A stretch of 64,000 bases of DNA, from assembly GCA_024103425.1 (NCBI GenBank), contig JAGFIS010000013.1:1-64000 (forward strand), read 5' to 3'. Position numbers and translations under genes: made by a program. The notes below the pieces were generated by a model. The model was not told the DNA's origin. It was given only the letters and a program-made list of their open reading frames with translations, and did not search any database. Source of the stretch: Chitinophagaceae bacterium. Lineage in GTDB: Bacteria; Bacteroidota; Bacteroidia; Chitinophagales; Chitinophagaceae. Positions 1 through 9,346 of the stretch are shown here, piece by piece. The first letter of the stretch is position 1. The number at the start of each line of letters is the position of its first letter.

Positions 1-148
1 CAACGTGTTCATTTATGATATTATACGAAGTTAGACAAAAAAACAACGGTTGATTACCACCGCTTTAGCGTTATACTTTCTGTATTGTAGTTAGGACAAT
101 CCATGTTATGAAAATATATAATATATGATCTTTTCCGTCAGGAAAACA

Positions 149-1828
149 TCATATCATTCGGCTTACTACAGGTACCCTGCGCCCGCTGCCGAAGGCCTTC
201 GGAGATACTCTCAGTATAGGACAAAACTGATGGCGTTTGAATTCAACCCGGTGCAGCATACCTTCTGCTTTCTTCACCGTTTCGGCATCGTATCCCATAG
301 CTATAATTTCCTTAGCTGATTTTGATTTTTCGATCAACAGATAGAGAATGGGGTCTAATAAAGAGTAGGGAGGCAGGCTCTGCTCATCGAACTGGTCGGG
401 CCTGAGCTCTGCCGACGGCGGTTTATTGATAATGTTTTCGGGAATAATTTCTTTTTCCGAATTGATCAGTCGTGCAAGACTGTACACCTGAGTCTTGTAA
501 CAATCGCCCAGCACCGAGAGGCCTCCGGCCATATCGCCGTATAGCGTTCCGTAACCGACGGAGAGTTCGCTCTTGTTGCTGGTATTGAGCAGTGTATAAC
601 CTAATTTGTTGGCAATGCCCATCAGGATATTGCCTCTTGTGCGCGCCTGAATATTTTCTTCTGCTACCCCGAACGGCAGTTTGCTGAAAATCGGATCGAG
701 CACCTGCAGAAAACTGTCGTACACAGGTTTTATTGGGATGATATAATAAGGCGACTTCAGGTTTTCTGCCAGTTGTTTTCCATCAGTGACACTGTGATCG
801 CTGCTGAATTGAGAAGGCATGAGAACGGAAAAGACATTTTCACTGCCCAACGCTTCACACGCCAGTGCAAGTGTTACGGCACTGTCCAGTCCGCCACTGT
901 TGCCGAGGATTGCTTTTTGAAGCCCGGTCTTCCTGAAGTAATCGCAAATCCCCGTGAGGATCGCTTCTTTTAATTGAGCGGTGTTTACATCAGGGTCATA
1001 TTGGTCATCTTCAGGTGTTTTGGGAACAGCTGCAGAAGCAAGTGCTTCATCGGGTGCGGCGAAGGTTCCGTCTTCAGTCAGGGTTACAGTTAAGTAATCT
1101 TCCTTAAACTGAGCCATTTTATGCGACTGGCGGCCGTCTTTATCGTATATCAGTGAAGCACCGTCAAAAATCAGTTCGGTCTGTGCACCTACAGCATTGC
1201 AGTAAACCATTGGTAGTTTGTACTTCAAAACATTACTGCTCACAATTTTTCTGCGTTCATCTGTTCTTCTGTAATTAAAGGGAGATGCCGAGATATTGAT
1301 TATCAGGTCGGGCTGCTGCCCCATCAGTTTTTCCATGGGGCAGACTTTGTAAAGCGGATGGTCGCCGAGGTTCCAGATGTCTTCGCAGATCGTGAGAGCG
1401 ATTTTCTTTCCTTTGAAAGAGATCGTATTCCACGATCCGGCAGGTTCAAAATAGCGGTCGTCATCAAATACATCATACGTTGGCAGGCAGGTTTTATCGA
1501 CGATTGCATGAGTCTCCTTATTGTACAGAAAAAATGCTGAGTTGAATAACCGCTTTCCCGAAGTTGCTGAATTTCGTCTCGGTGCCCCAACGATTACGGC
1601 AATACCTTCTGTGTGGGTTGCAATTTCTTCAACCGCCTTTTCTGTTTGCGTGATGAATTCATCCACAAAAAGATAATCCATCGGGGAGTAGCCGCAGATA
1701 CTCATTTCGCTGAACACAGCCAGGTCGGCACCTTGTTCTTTTGCCATTCCAATCGCCTCGATAATTTTAGCAGTATTCCCTTTCAGGTCGCCGATGATGT
1801 AGTTCTGTTGCGCAACGAATATTTTCAT
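149..1828 (-). CDS. nadE: Glutamine-dependent NAD+ synthetase
   Basis: This 559-residue cytosolic enzyme makes NAD+ from deamido-NAD+, ATP and glutamine-derived ammonia, the last step of NAD biosynthesis. The N-terminal nitrilase-fold glutaminase domain (about residues 1-260) shows the expected triad: E41 in VFSEMSICGYSP, K112 in DKTCLPTYD and C148 in LTICEDIWN. The C-terminal synthetase domain carries the ATP pyrophosphatase loop SGGLDS at 311-316. Length is normal for the two-domain form, so free ammonia is probably not the only nitrogen source. The start at 1828 gives the canonical MKIFVAQQNY opening. It is divergent from gldB, with about 60 bp between them. Confidence 0.97.
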   Translation of the reverse strand: MKIFVAQQNYIIGDLKGNTAKIIEAIGMAKEQGADLAVFSEMSICGYSPMDYLFVDEFITQTEKAVEEIATHTEGIAVIVGAPRRNSATSGKRLFNSAFFLYNKETHAIVDKTCLPTYDVFDDDRYFEPAGSWNTISFKGKKIALTICEDIWNLGDHPLYKVCPMEKLMGQQPDLIINISASPFNYRRTDERRKIVSSNVLKYKLPMVYCNAVGAQTELIFDGASLIYDKDGRQSHKMAQFKEDYLTVTLTEDGTFAAPDEALASAAVPKTPEDDQYDPDVNTAQLKEAILTGICDYFRKTGLQKAILGNSGGLDSAVTLALACEALGSENVFSVLMPSQFSSDHSVTDGKQLAENLKSPYYIIPIKPVYDSFLQVLDPIFSKLPFGVAEENIQARTRGNILMGIANKLGYTLLNTSNKSELSVGYGTLYGDMAGGLSVLGDCYKTQVYSLARLINSEKEIIPENIINKPPSAELRPDQFDEQSLPPYSLLDPILYLLIEKSKSAKEIIAMGYDAETVKKAEGMLHRVEFKRHQFCPILRVSPKAFGSGRRVPVVSRMI

Positions 1829-1889
1829 GCTACAAAATTAGACTATTAGCAAGAGCTTCAAATGTAAACTACATCCCTATTTTTGCCGA

Positions 1890-2936
1890 ATGAAGAAGTT
1901 ATTATTTATAGCTGTTGTTTTGTCATTTGTTTCATGTAAGAGAACAAAGGCTCCCGATGTGTCGGGAATTGAAGTGAATCTGGAAGTACAAAGATTCGAT
2001 CACGATTTTTTTAAGCTGAATCCTGAAAACCTCACACAAGACCTGGATGCATTGCGCAACAAATACCCCGATTTCTTTGATGATTATTTTGTGCAGATTT
2101 TGGGTCTGCGTCCGGACAGCGTTGCGGTAGAAGGCACTCAGGAGAATACAGCCTTGCGGCAATTTCTGAAAGACTACCGACCTGTATTTGATTCTTCAGA
2201 AAAGCTGTTCAATAACTTCGATAAATGGGCCGGTGAAATTAAAAAAGGGATGCAGTATGTGAAGTATTATTTCCCTGATTATCCGTTGCCGGATAAGGTG
2301 ATAACCTTTATCGGTCCGATGGATGCATTCTTCATGAGCTCTTATGGTGTGCAGGGCGATGTGCTTTCGGAAGCAGGTTTGGGAGTGGGGTTGCAGTTGC
2401 ATCTTGGTGCTGATTTTTCATTTTACGAAAGTGATGCCGGGCTGACGTTATATCCGAGATATATTTCGCAGACTTTCACTCCTCAAAATATTCCTGTGAA
2501 CGCGGTTAAGAATCTGGTAGATGATATTTTTATTCCCCAAGGCGGAGCACTTTCTTTGATAGAGCAGATGGTAAACAGCGGGAGGAGGTATTATATTGCT
2601 GAGCTGCTGCTTCCGAAAGAACCCGAGGAAAATATTCTGGGATATACCACAGATCAGTTGAAAGGTGCATATGCTAACGAGGCAGTTATCTGGGATTTCT
2701 TTCTCAATAATGATTTGCTGAATTCTTCAGATCAGGATATCACGAAAAATTATATCGGCCAGAGTCCTAAAACTCAGGAGTTCGGAGAAGGTTCTCCGGG
2801 AAACCTGGGCAGCTTCACAGGCCTTCAGATTGTGAAGAAGTTCGCTCAGAAGTTTCCTGATGTTACTCCCGATTCGCTGATGCGTATACCACCGAGGGAG
2901 ATTTACGAGCGGTCTAAGTATAAGCCTAAAGGTTAG
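1890..2936 (+). CDS. gldB: Gliding motility lipoprotein GldB
   Basis: A 348-residue lipoprotein with a short hydrophobic signal and the lipobox-like stretch LSFVSCKR, so it is expected to be acylated at Cys16 and sit on the cell envelope. The sequence following it (EVQRFDHDFFKLNPENL, then LRNKYPDFFDDYF) matches the GldB family as I know it. GldB is required for gliding in Flavobacterium johnsoniae, but homologues occur widely in Bacteroidota, including non-gliders, so presence alone does not prove motility. It stands alone, divergent from nadE and convergent with the SUI1-family gene 20 bp downstream. No other gld genes are in the window. Confidence 0.88.
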   Translation: MKKLLFIAVVLSFVSCKRTKAPDVSGIEVNLEVQRFDHDFFKLNPENLTQDLDALRNKYPDFFDDYFVQILGLRPDSVAVEGTQENTALRQFLKDYRPVFDSSEKLFNNFDKWAGEIKKGMQYVKYYFPDYPLPDKVITFIGPMDAFFMSSYGVQGDVLSEAGLGVGLQLHLGADFSFYESDAGLTLYPRYISQTFTPQNIPVNAVKNLVDDIFIPQGGALSLIEQMVNSGRRYYIAELLLPKEPEENILGYTTDQLKGAYANEAVIWDFFLNNDLLNSSDQDITKNYIGQSPKTQEFGEGSPGNLGSFTGLQIVKKFAQKFPDVTPDSLMRIPPREIYERSKYKPKG

Positions 2937-2955
2937 AGCAGCATTGACTGCGGAC

Positions 2956-3300
2956 TTAAATAATCCTACTTTTTGTATATCCTCTTTTCTGCAGCCATTG
3001 AAGCGCTTTTTCTCTGAAATCGCCCTGAAGTAATACTTCTCCGTACTTGGAACTGCCGCCGGTGCCGCAGAACTTCTTGATTTCTTTTCCGATAGATTCA
3101 ATCATATCGTCAGGGGCTTCAAAGCCGGTGATTAGTGTTACTACTTTTCCTGCGCGTTGTTTTTTATCGAGAGAAATTCTGATTTGCTGTTCAGCTTCGG
3201 GCACAGATTCAAACTCCTGTTCTTCTTCCGGTTCGGGATTAAAATCAGGATCGGTAGAATAGACAATTCCCGATGAGTTGTTACGCTTTTTCTTCTTCAT
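2956..3300 (-). CDS. SUI1/YciH-family translation factor
   Basis: A 114-residue protein whose C-terminal half is a SUI1 (eIF1-like) domain: KVVTLITGFEAPDD, KKFCGTGGSSKYGEVLLQGD and the closing ALQWLQKRGYTKSRII follow the family pattern closely. The N-terminal half is charged and probably disordered, with a run of Lys/Asn then Glu-rich sequence. Bacterial YciH-type proteins are thought to influence start-codon selection on the 30S subunit; the role here is inferred from family only. It is a single gene, convergent with gldB. Confidence 0.9.
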   Translation of the reverse strand: MKKKKRNNSSGIVYSTDPDFNPEPEEEQEFESVPEAEQQIRISLDKKQRAGKVVTLITGFEAPDDMIESIGKEIKKFCGTGGSSKYGEVLLQGDFREKALQWLQKRGYTKSRII

Positions 3301-3402
3301 GCGTTAGAAAATTGAACGTGGAATGCCAATGTTACGAAAAAATAGCTTGAAGCTTGCAGCGTTGACTGAAAGAACACTTTTTTGCCGATTGGGTTAGCGT
3401 TT

Positions 3403-3780
3403 TTACTTCTCAAACCGTATCTCCTGCAAAACCGTTCTTCCACCTTTCTCTTTTGCAAAGAAGGTAGTTCTGTACGTTCCCGAAGATGTAATCAGGTTAC
3501 CGATACAATAGAAGGAACCGGAGCTTCCGCTTTGGTGCAAAACTTTGAAGTCACGCACGCTGTTATCAGAGAAAAAGCCGGAGATAAACGCTGCTGCTTC
3601 AGATTTACTATACTCTTTATTAGTTTTATCAAAGGTGATTTCCAGCAAATTATCAAAATATGCAGATACCTTGCCGGCATTCCCTGAACGGAAAGCCTGG
3701 ATAATTTCAGAGGCAGCCGATTGAGAAAAAGCGGTTGTGCTCAGAAAAAAAGTAAGTGCCAGAAAAAATGTTTTCATCAT
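3403..3780 (-). CDS. Exported DUF4783 protein
   Basis: A 125-residue protein with a clear Sec signal peptide (MMKTFFLALTFFLSTTAFSQ, cleavage likely after the FSQ region) and a small alpha+beta domain resembling NTF2-like DUF4783 proteins of Bacteroidota (IIQAFRSGNAGKVSAYF, then FFSDNSVRDFKVLHQS). The fold would be a periplasmic or surface cone-shaped domain; substrate and role are unknown. Either of two adjacent Met codons can start it. It is divergent from gpmI about 100 bp away. Confidence 0.82.
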   Translation of the reverse strand: MMKTFFLALTFFLSTTAFSQSAASEIIQAFRSGNAGKVSAYFDNLLEITFDKTNKEYSKSEAAAFISGFFSDNSVRDFKVLHQSGSSGSFYCIGNLITSSGTYRTTFFAKEKGGRTVLQEIRFEK

Positions 3781-3882
3781 CTTAAGCTTTTTGGAGGTTA
3801 AAGATGATTAGTGATTGCCTAAAATTTATCATAAATATAATTTCTCTTTATGAATAAAACAATGAATTAATAGCTTTGACAG

Positions 3883-5403
3883 ATGAAAACCAACAGAGCT
3901 ATTTTAATAATAATGGATGGCTGGGGACTCGGAAAGGTTGCACATAGCGATGCCATCCGCGCAGCAAAAACACCTTTTGTCTCCTCCTTATACGAGAAAT
4001 ATCCGAATAGTACACTTACCACCTGCGGGCGTGCAGTGGGTTTACCCGAAGGGCAGATGGGCAACAGCGAAGTAGGCCACCTGAATTTGGGTGCCGGAAG
4101 AATAGTGTATCAGGAGCTGGAACGGATAAATATTGCGATCGAAGATGGAGCGCTTGCTAACAATACCGAGCTTCTGGCTTCCATCAATTACGCTAAAGAA
4201 AACGGAAAAACGCTGCATCTGATGGGGCTGGTGAGCGATGGTGGGGTACACTCGCATATCAATCACCTGAAGGCTTTGGTTCGGATATGTAAGGAAAAAG
4301 GTCTCGAGAATGTGCTGATTCATGCTTTCACCGACGGACGGGATACCGACCCTAAGAGTGGAATCGGATTTCTTACAGACTTGCAGGAATATTTGAAAAC
4401 TAGCACCGGAGCAATTGCTACCGTAACAGGACGCTATTATGCGATGGACCGCGATAAGAGATGGGAGCGGATAAAGAAAGCCTACGATGCTCTGGTTCGT
4501 GGTGTTGGAAAAAAGGCTACGGATATTCTGAAGGCAGTGCAAGAGTCCTACGACGAAGGTGTAACTGATGAATTTATTCTGCCGATTGTCAACGATAATC
4601 TGAAGTCAACAACAATCAAAGATGGTGATGCTGTTATTTGCTTCAATTTCAGAACCGACCGCTGCAGGCAGATAACAGAAGCGTTGACACAAAGAGCATT
4701 TCCCGAACAGGAGATGCAGCCGCTGGATTTGCATTATACCACGATGACAATTTATGATCATACTTTCAAGAATGTTCATAATATTTTCAACAATCAGGAT
4801 CTGAATGAGACAATGGGTGAAGTATTGGAACAGCATCAGTTGAAACAGATCAGGATTGCGGAGACAGAAAAATATCCGCATGTTACTTTCTTCTTCAGTG
4901 GTGGCAGAGAAAAACCTTTTGAAGGCGAAAGAAGAATAATGATTCCATCCCCCAAGGTGCCTACTTACGATTTTCAACCTGAAATGAGTGCAAGGGAAGT
5001 GACCGAAACTTTGCTGCCGGAAATTGAAAACAAGACAGCAGATTTCATTTGTCTCAACTTTGCAAATGCCGATATGGTTGGGCATACAGGAGTTTGGGAA
5101 GCGGTTGTCAAAGCTGTGGAAACCGTTGATGAATGTGTGCAGAAGGTGGTAACCGCGGCGTTGAGCAGCGGATATACCGTATTTTTAACTGCAGATCATG
5201 GTAATGCAGATTATATGATTAATGAGAATGGCACACCGAATACTGCACATACCAAAAACCTTGTACCTTACTTTGTAATAGGTGCGGGTAGTCTGGAGTT
5301 ACAGCCGGGAAAATTAGGGGATGTAGCACCGACTATTTTACGGTTAATGAATATCGATGTTCCGGAAGCAATGACGGGAACAATTCTTTTCAATAGAAAT
5401 TAA
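3883..5403 (+). CDS. gpmI: Cofactor-independent phosphoglycerate mutase
   Basis: A 506-residue 2,3-bisphosphoglycerate-independent phosphoglycerate mutase that interconverts 3- and 2-phosphoglycerate in glycolysis and gluconeogenesis. It belongs to the alkaline phosphatase superfamily and uses two Mn ions: D12 in IIMDGWG and the phospho-acceptor Ser62 in GNSEVGHLNLGAGR are in place, as are HAFTDGRDTDPKSG and the C-terminal metal motif TADHGNADYM and AHTKNLVP. Length is typical. It is followed after 23 bp by the haem-binding protein gene on the same strand, so co-transcription is possible. Confidence 0.97.
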   Translation: MKTNRAILIIMDGWGLGKVAHSDAIRAAKTPFVSSLYEKYPNSTLTTCGRAVGLPEGQMGNSEVGHLNLGAGRIVYQELERINIAIEDGALANNTELLASINYAKENGKTLHLMGLVSDGGVHSHINHLKALVRICKEKGLENVLIHAFTDGRDTDPKSGIGFLTDLQEYLKTSTGAIATVTGRYYAMDRDKRWERIKKAYDALVRGVGKKATDILKAVQESYDEGVTDEFILPIVNDNLKSTTIKDGDAVICFNFRTDRCRQITEALTQRAFPEQEMQPLDLHYTTMTIYDHTFKNVHNIFNNQDLNETMGEVLEQHQLKQIRIAETEKYPHVTFFFSGGREKPFEGERRIMIPSPKVPTYDFQPEMSAREVTETLLPEIENKTADFICLNFANADMVGHTGVWEAVVKAVETVDECVQKVVTAALSSGYTVFLTADHGNADYMINENGTPNTAHTKNLVPYFVIGAGSLELQPGKLGDVAPTILRLMNIDVPEAMTGTILFNRN

Positions 5404-5426
5404 TTTAAAGACACAAACAAACTCAA

Positions 5427-5921
5427 ATGAAAAAGATCTTCAAAATCATACTGACTATTCTGGTGATCGCTTTTATTGCGATTCAATTCATCCGTCCGGA
5501 TAAGATTATTGACTCGCATCCTGCAGAAGTAGCTATCAACAATACTTTTGAGGTTCCTGAAAGTGTAATGACCACCTTCAAGAATTCATGTTACGATTGC
5601 CACAGCGATGAGATTAACTATCCCTGGTACTGGAATGTACAGCCTGCAAGATGGATTTTGAACGATCACATTCTGGAGGGCAGGAGGGAATTAAATTTCT
5701 CTGCCATAGGGGGGTACCCTATATATCGTCAGTACAAGAAGCTGCATGAGATTAAGGAAGAGATTGAAGAAGGGAAAATGCCGATGAAAGGCTACACCGT
5801 TATCCACTCAGGCACTTCTCTCACCGAAAGCCAGAAGAATGAAATCTATGCCTGGACAGAACAGGCCAGGGCGGCTATGGAAGCCAAATACCCTGCCGAC
5901 AGCCTTTTAAAGAAGAAATAA
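5427..5921 (+). CDS. Membrane-anchored haem-binding domain protein
   Basis: A 164-residue protein with an N-terminal transmembrane or uncleaved signal segment (residues 5-22) and a periplasmic domain with a single c-type haem motif, CYDCH at residues 55-59, followed by SDEINYPWYWNVQPARW. This is the Pfam haem-binding (Haem_bd) domain common in Bacteroidota. It probably binds one covalent haem facing the periplasm; electron partner unknown. It lies directly behind gpmI. Confidence 0.88.
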   Translation: MKKIFKIILTILVIAFIAIQFIRPDKIIDSHPAEVAINNTFEVPESVMTTFKNSCYDCHSDEINYPWYWNVQPARWILNDHILEGRRELNFSAIGGYPIYRQYKKLHEIKEEIEEGKMPMKGYTVIHSGTSLTESQKNEIYAWTEQARAAMEAKYPADSLLKKK

Positions 5922-6068
5922 TTATCCTTTTTCAGGCGGGATTAGCTTATAGTTTTCCTATGATATTCAGCAGTTTAATGTCATAGTGGAAAAATATTCT
6001 ATTTCTGTATGCAGCAAATTATGGAATTATTTGTCTTATCTTAGTGGGGTTAAAGCAAACCCACCCAC

Positions 6069-6644
6069 ATGACTGAGGAATTAATGATCCAAGGCTGCCG
6101 GGAGAATCTTCCGAATGCACAAAAAGCGATGTACAAGCGCTTTAGTGCCAAAATGCTGGGGGTCTGTTACCGGTACGCACGAAATCAGGAGGATGCTGAG
6201 GACATGCTTCAGGAGGGTTTCATTAAGGTATTCAGTCAGATTCACCAGTTTAAAGGTGAAGGCTCTTTAGAAGGCTGGATCAGAACGATTATCGTACATA
6301 CCTGTATCAATCATCTGAAGAAAAATAAGAAGTTTACTGAGAGCGTTTCTCTGGTGTATGCCAACGACGTTCGAATCAGAGATTATTCAGTGCCTTCAGT
6401 TCTTCAGGCTAAACAGGTGGTAGAGTGTATTCGTTCATTGCCCTTAGGTTACAGAACCGTGCTGAACTTATATGCGATTGAAGGGTTCTCGCATAAGGAG
6501 ATTGGAGAAATTTTGGAAATAGCTGAAAGTACGAGCCGGTCTCAATATACAAGGGCTAAAGCTTTATTGGAAGAAATTTTGATAAAGAAGAAAATATTGG
6601 CTAAACCGAAGAAAAATTTGAAACTGGTTTCAGGTGAAGTCTAG
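6069..6644 (+). CDS. ECF-family RNA polymerase sigma factor
   Basis: A 191-residue sigma-70 family protein with only regions 2 and 4. Region 2 is seen as DAEDMLQEGFIKVFSQI followed by LEGWIRTIIVHTCINHLKK; region 4 as LPLGYRTVLNLYAIEGFSH and KEIGEILEIAESTSRSQ, the -35-binding helix-turn-helix. It should direct RNA polymerase to a small regulon under control of a cognate anti-sigma. The gene right after it encodes a single-pass membrane protein with a periplasmic part, the usual arrangement in Chitinophagaceae, so that protein is the candidate regulator. Confidence 0.93.
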   Translation: MTEELMIQGCRENLPNAQKAMYKRFSAKMLGVCYRYARNQEDAEDMLQEGFIKVFSQIHQFKGEGSLEGWIRTIIVHTCINHLKKNKKFTESVSLVYANDVRIRDYSVPSVLQAKQVVECIRSLPLGYRTVLNLYAIEGFSHKEIGEILEIAESTSRSQYTRAKALLEEILIKKKILAKPKKNLKLVSGEV

Positions 6645-6687
6645 CTGCTGATTGTAATAAACCAAAAAAATACCTGAATGGGAGATA

Positions 6688-8166
6688 ATGGAAGGGAGAT
6701 TTGACACGGATGATTTTGAAAGCTTATTGAAGGAGCAAGCTGACCGGTTCTTTCTTGTACCCAGTGAACGAGTATGGAAAGGAATCTATAATGGATTGCA
6801 TCCGGGAAGCAAGTGGCCTTCATTAGGGATGGGATTGGTCATTCTGATCAGTCTCGTATGGATTGGAGGCTCACACCAGTCTGCGCCGGAGAACACAGTG
6901 TCTCCCGGAATCACCAAGAACATAATTGCGAACACAACACCGGTCGTGCAGGATCGGGCAAGCATTTTATTTAATGAGGACAACGTTCAGAGTGCCGGGG
7001 GCAATTCCGTTGCCGTACAAGAATCGTCAGCTCTTTCTTTGACGCCTGTGTTGAGGGAGGAAGCTCCGAAGGGAGCCGGTGCCCTTGCAGCTAAGCAGAA
7101 AGCATTAGAAATACCCTCACTCCCTGCAGTGGATCTGGTACAGAAGGTTGAAAATACCAAAGCAGTTGAAATGCAGAAGACAGACTTTACGCAGCTTGTT
7201 AAAACTGAAGAGTCAGTTCCTGTGATCCAAACATCAGAAGAGAAAGTGCATAACGCACCCGTTGAAGCAATGAAACCTGTACCGACCGCTGAGAAGCCGG
7301 TAATGAATCTGCAGTCAGATGATTTGACAGAGGAAACATTGCCTGAATTGTCTGAATTCAAGAAGCAGGAGTTTATTAAATTGATTACGCAGGCTACTCT
7401 TGCGGCTCAACAAGCGAATGCTGCGCCAAGTCTGAAGAGGAGCTCAAAGGTTAAAAAAGCTCACTGGGAATTCTTTGTTGCTCCCTTAATTTCAAACGTA
7501 CGGTTTGAAAGAAAAGAAGTTGAAGCTCCTCCGGTATTAAGCTTTGCCGGCAATACGCCTACCCCTGCACGTGAAATGAGCACACGCTCAATGGTGGGTG
7601 TACAGGCAGGAGCTGATGCATTGTATAAGATCAACGATGGTCTGAGTTTCCGTACAGGTGCGCATCTGACCTATTCAGGATACAAAGTGAAAGCAGACTT
7701 TGTTCACCCGACTTTTGCTTCTGTAATCTTTGTAGATGGTACAGGCGAGCAGTACAGCAAGAGTTACATGACTTATTACGGTAATAAGGGCAGCGAGGGA
7801 AAGACGAATCTGAACAACTACAGTTTTGCATTTTCAGTTCCATTCGGGATCGACTGGACGATATATGAGAATAATAATGTACAAATCATCCTGATGTCTT
7901 CTGTAGAACCTATGGGTCTCTTAAAAGGCAATGCATATATTCTTTCTGAAGATGGAAGAAATTATGTTGAAGACCTCGACCTGCTCAGAAGGTTCAATAT
8001 CAACGGAAATGTAGGATCCTTTATCAGCATCAACTCCTCGAAAGTCAACTGGAAGATGGGGCCGGTATTCAGTTACCAGGTGCTATCCTCCTATCAGAAT
8101 GCTTACCCTGTTAAGGAGCATCGGATCAATTACGGCTTCAGACTGGGTGTGGGTAAGCGTCATTAA
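6688..8166 (+). CDS. Anti-sigma-like membrane protein with C-terminal barrel-like domain
   Basis: A 492-residue protein with three parts. The N-terminal ~45 residues (FESLLKEQADRFFLVPSERVWKGIYNGL) are a soluble segment found in proteins encoded after ECF sigma genes in Chitinophagaceae. A transmembrane helix follows at about 48-62. Then comes a long Ala/Pro/Glu/Val-rich linker (about 65-245). The last ~240 residues are rich in alternating aromatic and polar residues and resemble an outer-membrane beta-barrel domain. One chain could thus span inner membrane, periplasm and outer membrane. Sequestration of the sigma factor by the N-terminal segment is inferred from position, not seen directly. 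Confidence 0.75.
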   Translation: MEGRFDTDDFESLLKEQADRFFLVPSERVWKGIYNGLHPGSKWPSLGMGLVILISLVWIGGSHQSAPENTVSPGITKNIIANTTPVVQDRASILFNEDNVQSAGGNSVAVQESSALSLTPVLREEAPKGAGALAAKQKALEIPSLPAVDLVQKVENTKAVEMQKTDFTQLVKTEESVPVIQTSEEKVHNAPVEAMKPVPTAEKPVMNLQSDDLTEETLPELSEFKKQEFIKLITQATLAAQQANAAPSLKRSSKVKKAHWEFFVAPLISNVRFERKEVEAPPVLSFAGNTPTPAREMSTRSMVGVQAGADALYKINDGLSFRTGAHLTYSGYKVKADFVHPTFASVIFVDGTGEQYSKSYMTYYGNKGSEGKTNLNNYSFAFSVPFGIDWTIYENNNVQIILMSSVEPMGLLKGNAYILSEDGRNYVEDLDLLRRFNINGNVGSFISINSSKVNWKMGPVFSYQVLSSYQNAYPVKEHRINYGFRLGVGKRH

Positions 8167-8245
8167 AAAGTTTTGTAGGCAGGTATTCTTCCAAAGAATT
8201 TTTGAGACTTGGGCTCCGGGCTCGGTATGTCTGTTTGATGAAGGA

Positions 8246-8521
8246 TTATTTTATATCCTTCCAGTTCCACCACTTCAGCTTTTCCGGCTCATGCCGTCTG
8301 CGTGGAGTTTCTGCAAAATATACCGCACACCTGAAGACATATAACAGACAACGATCTTGTATCTGACCTGCAAATTCATTAGAGGCATTATAGAGTAGCT
8401 GCGGATCTTTTTTCTTTAAGTCAGAAATGCTCTGTATTCCTATGTTGTATAGGTCTGTTGCTATAGAATTACCAACGCCTGGGATTCTTTTGAGTTCTTT
8501 TATGGAAGCCTCTTTAATCAT
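8246..8521 (-). CDS. Helix-hairpin-helix protein, Cdd1 (pathogenicity locus) family
   Basis: A 91-residue protein opening with a helix-hairpin-helix motif, IKELKRIPGVGNSIATDLYNIG, then ISDLKKKDPQLLYN, and closing with YVFRCAVYFAETPRRRHEPE. This matches the small Cdd1 family, annotated in databases as a pathogenicity-locus protein although its function is unknown. The HhH suggests non-specific DNA binding. It lies 20 bp downstream of the free methionine sulfoxide reductase gene on the same strand. Confidence 0.85.
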   Translation of the reverse strand: MIKEASIKELKRIPGVGNSIATDLYNIGIQSISDLKKKDPQLLYNASNEFAGQIQDRCLLYVFRCAVYFAETPRRRHEPEKLKWWNWKDIK

Positions 8522-8541
8522 TTTTTGTGTCGCAGACGTTA

Positions 8542-9015
8542 TTAGAAATCAATCAATTCAACTATTGCTTCAAGATAATGCCGGTCAGTTTCGTCAAACT
8601 GATCAAACTCAATACTGTCCACATCCATTATACCTACAACAATATTGTTTCTGATTATCGGTATAACTATTTCAGATTTCGATGTGCTGTTGCAGGCAAT
8701 GTGACCCGGAAATTGGTTGACATCGGGCACGATAAATGTTTGAGCCTGAGCCCAGGCAGTACCGCAAACGCCTCTGCCTTTTTTTATACGGGTGCAAGCC
8801 ACCGGGCCCTGGAACGGACCGAGTACCAGCTCATCATCTTTTACGAGATAAAAACCTACCCAGAGCCAGTTGAATTGCTCTTTCAATGCACCACATACAT
8901 TTGCCAGGTTGGCAATGAGGTCGGGCTCTCCGTCGAGTAACCCTTTTAACTGTGGAATCAGAGATTCGTATTGCTCTGTTTTATTACCTGTTATTATGGT
9001 AAGGTCTTCGGCCAT
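8542..9015 (-). CDS. msrC: Free methionine-(R)-sulfoxide reductase (GAF domain)
   Basis: A 157-residue single GAF-domain protein of the fRMsr family, which reduces free L-methionine-(R)-sulfoxide in the cytosol with thioredoxin as donor. The three family cysteines are present: C74 in PVACTRIKKG, C84 in RGVCGTAWAQ and C108 in GHIACNSTSKSE. LWVGFYLV and VGIMDVDS are also characteristic. Length is typical. A role in oxidative-damage repair follows from the family. It is probably co-transcribed with the HhH gene downstream. Confidence 0.93.
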   Translation of the reverse strand: MAEDLTIITGNKTEQYESLIPQLKGLLDGEPDLIANLANVCGALKEQFNWLWVGFYLVKDDELVLGPFQGPVACTRIKKGRGVCGTAWAQAQTFIVPDVNQFPGHIACNSTSKSEIVIPIIRNNIVVGIMDVDSIEFDQFDETDRHYLEAIVELIDF

Positions 9016-9346
9016 AGTGCAAAGGTAAGTGGGACTTAGTAGTGGTAAATGCTAATTTATTGTATTGAACAAATGGTATTCTTGATTGCCTCGTTCATCT
9101 TTAAACGATATTTCTCTTATTGTGATTAGTACGTAGTAATTATACGGGATAATCAGAGCTCGCAGTATAAATAATGTTTTGTTGTAAGTAGTTGAGTAGT
9201 AAGAATTTGTAGAAAGTAAATGCTATACCTATTCGCATTTTTGAAAAAAAGAATTCATCTGAAACGCTTGAAAAGCTTGCATTTCTTGGAAGAGCACAGT
9301 AAATTTACGGGCTTTTGTTATAGTTTGTAACTAAACCTCTGAAATC
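9016..9346. other. Intergenic region between msrC and the CotH gene
   Basis: About 330 bp without a convincing gene. It separates divergently transcribed genes and should hold both promoters. A near-consensus Bacteroidota -7 box (TATAGTTTG, one base longer than TAnnTTTG) lies shortly before the CotH start. No repeats or riboswitch-like fold were seen. Confidence 0.4.

Noticed and set aside
51..62. TGATTACCACCG shared with 14089-14100
   Set aside because: Two 12-base matches in 64 kb, with different surroundings, are not enough to name an element.
36..63. Possible terminator for nadE
   Set aside because: A T run follows on the minus strand but the stem CGGTGG/CAACCG has a mismatch and is weak.
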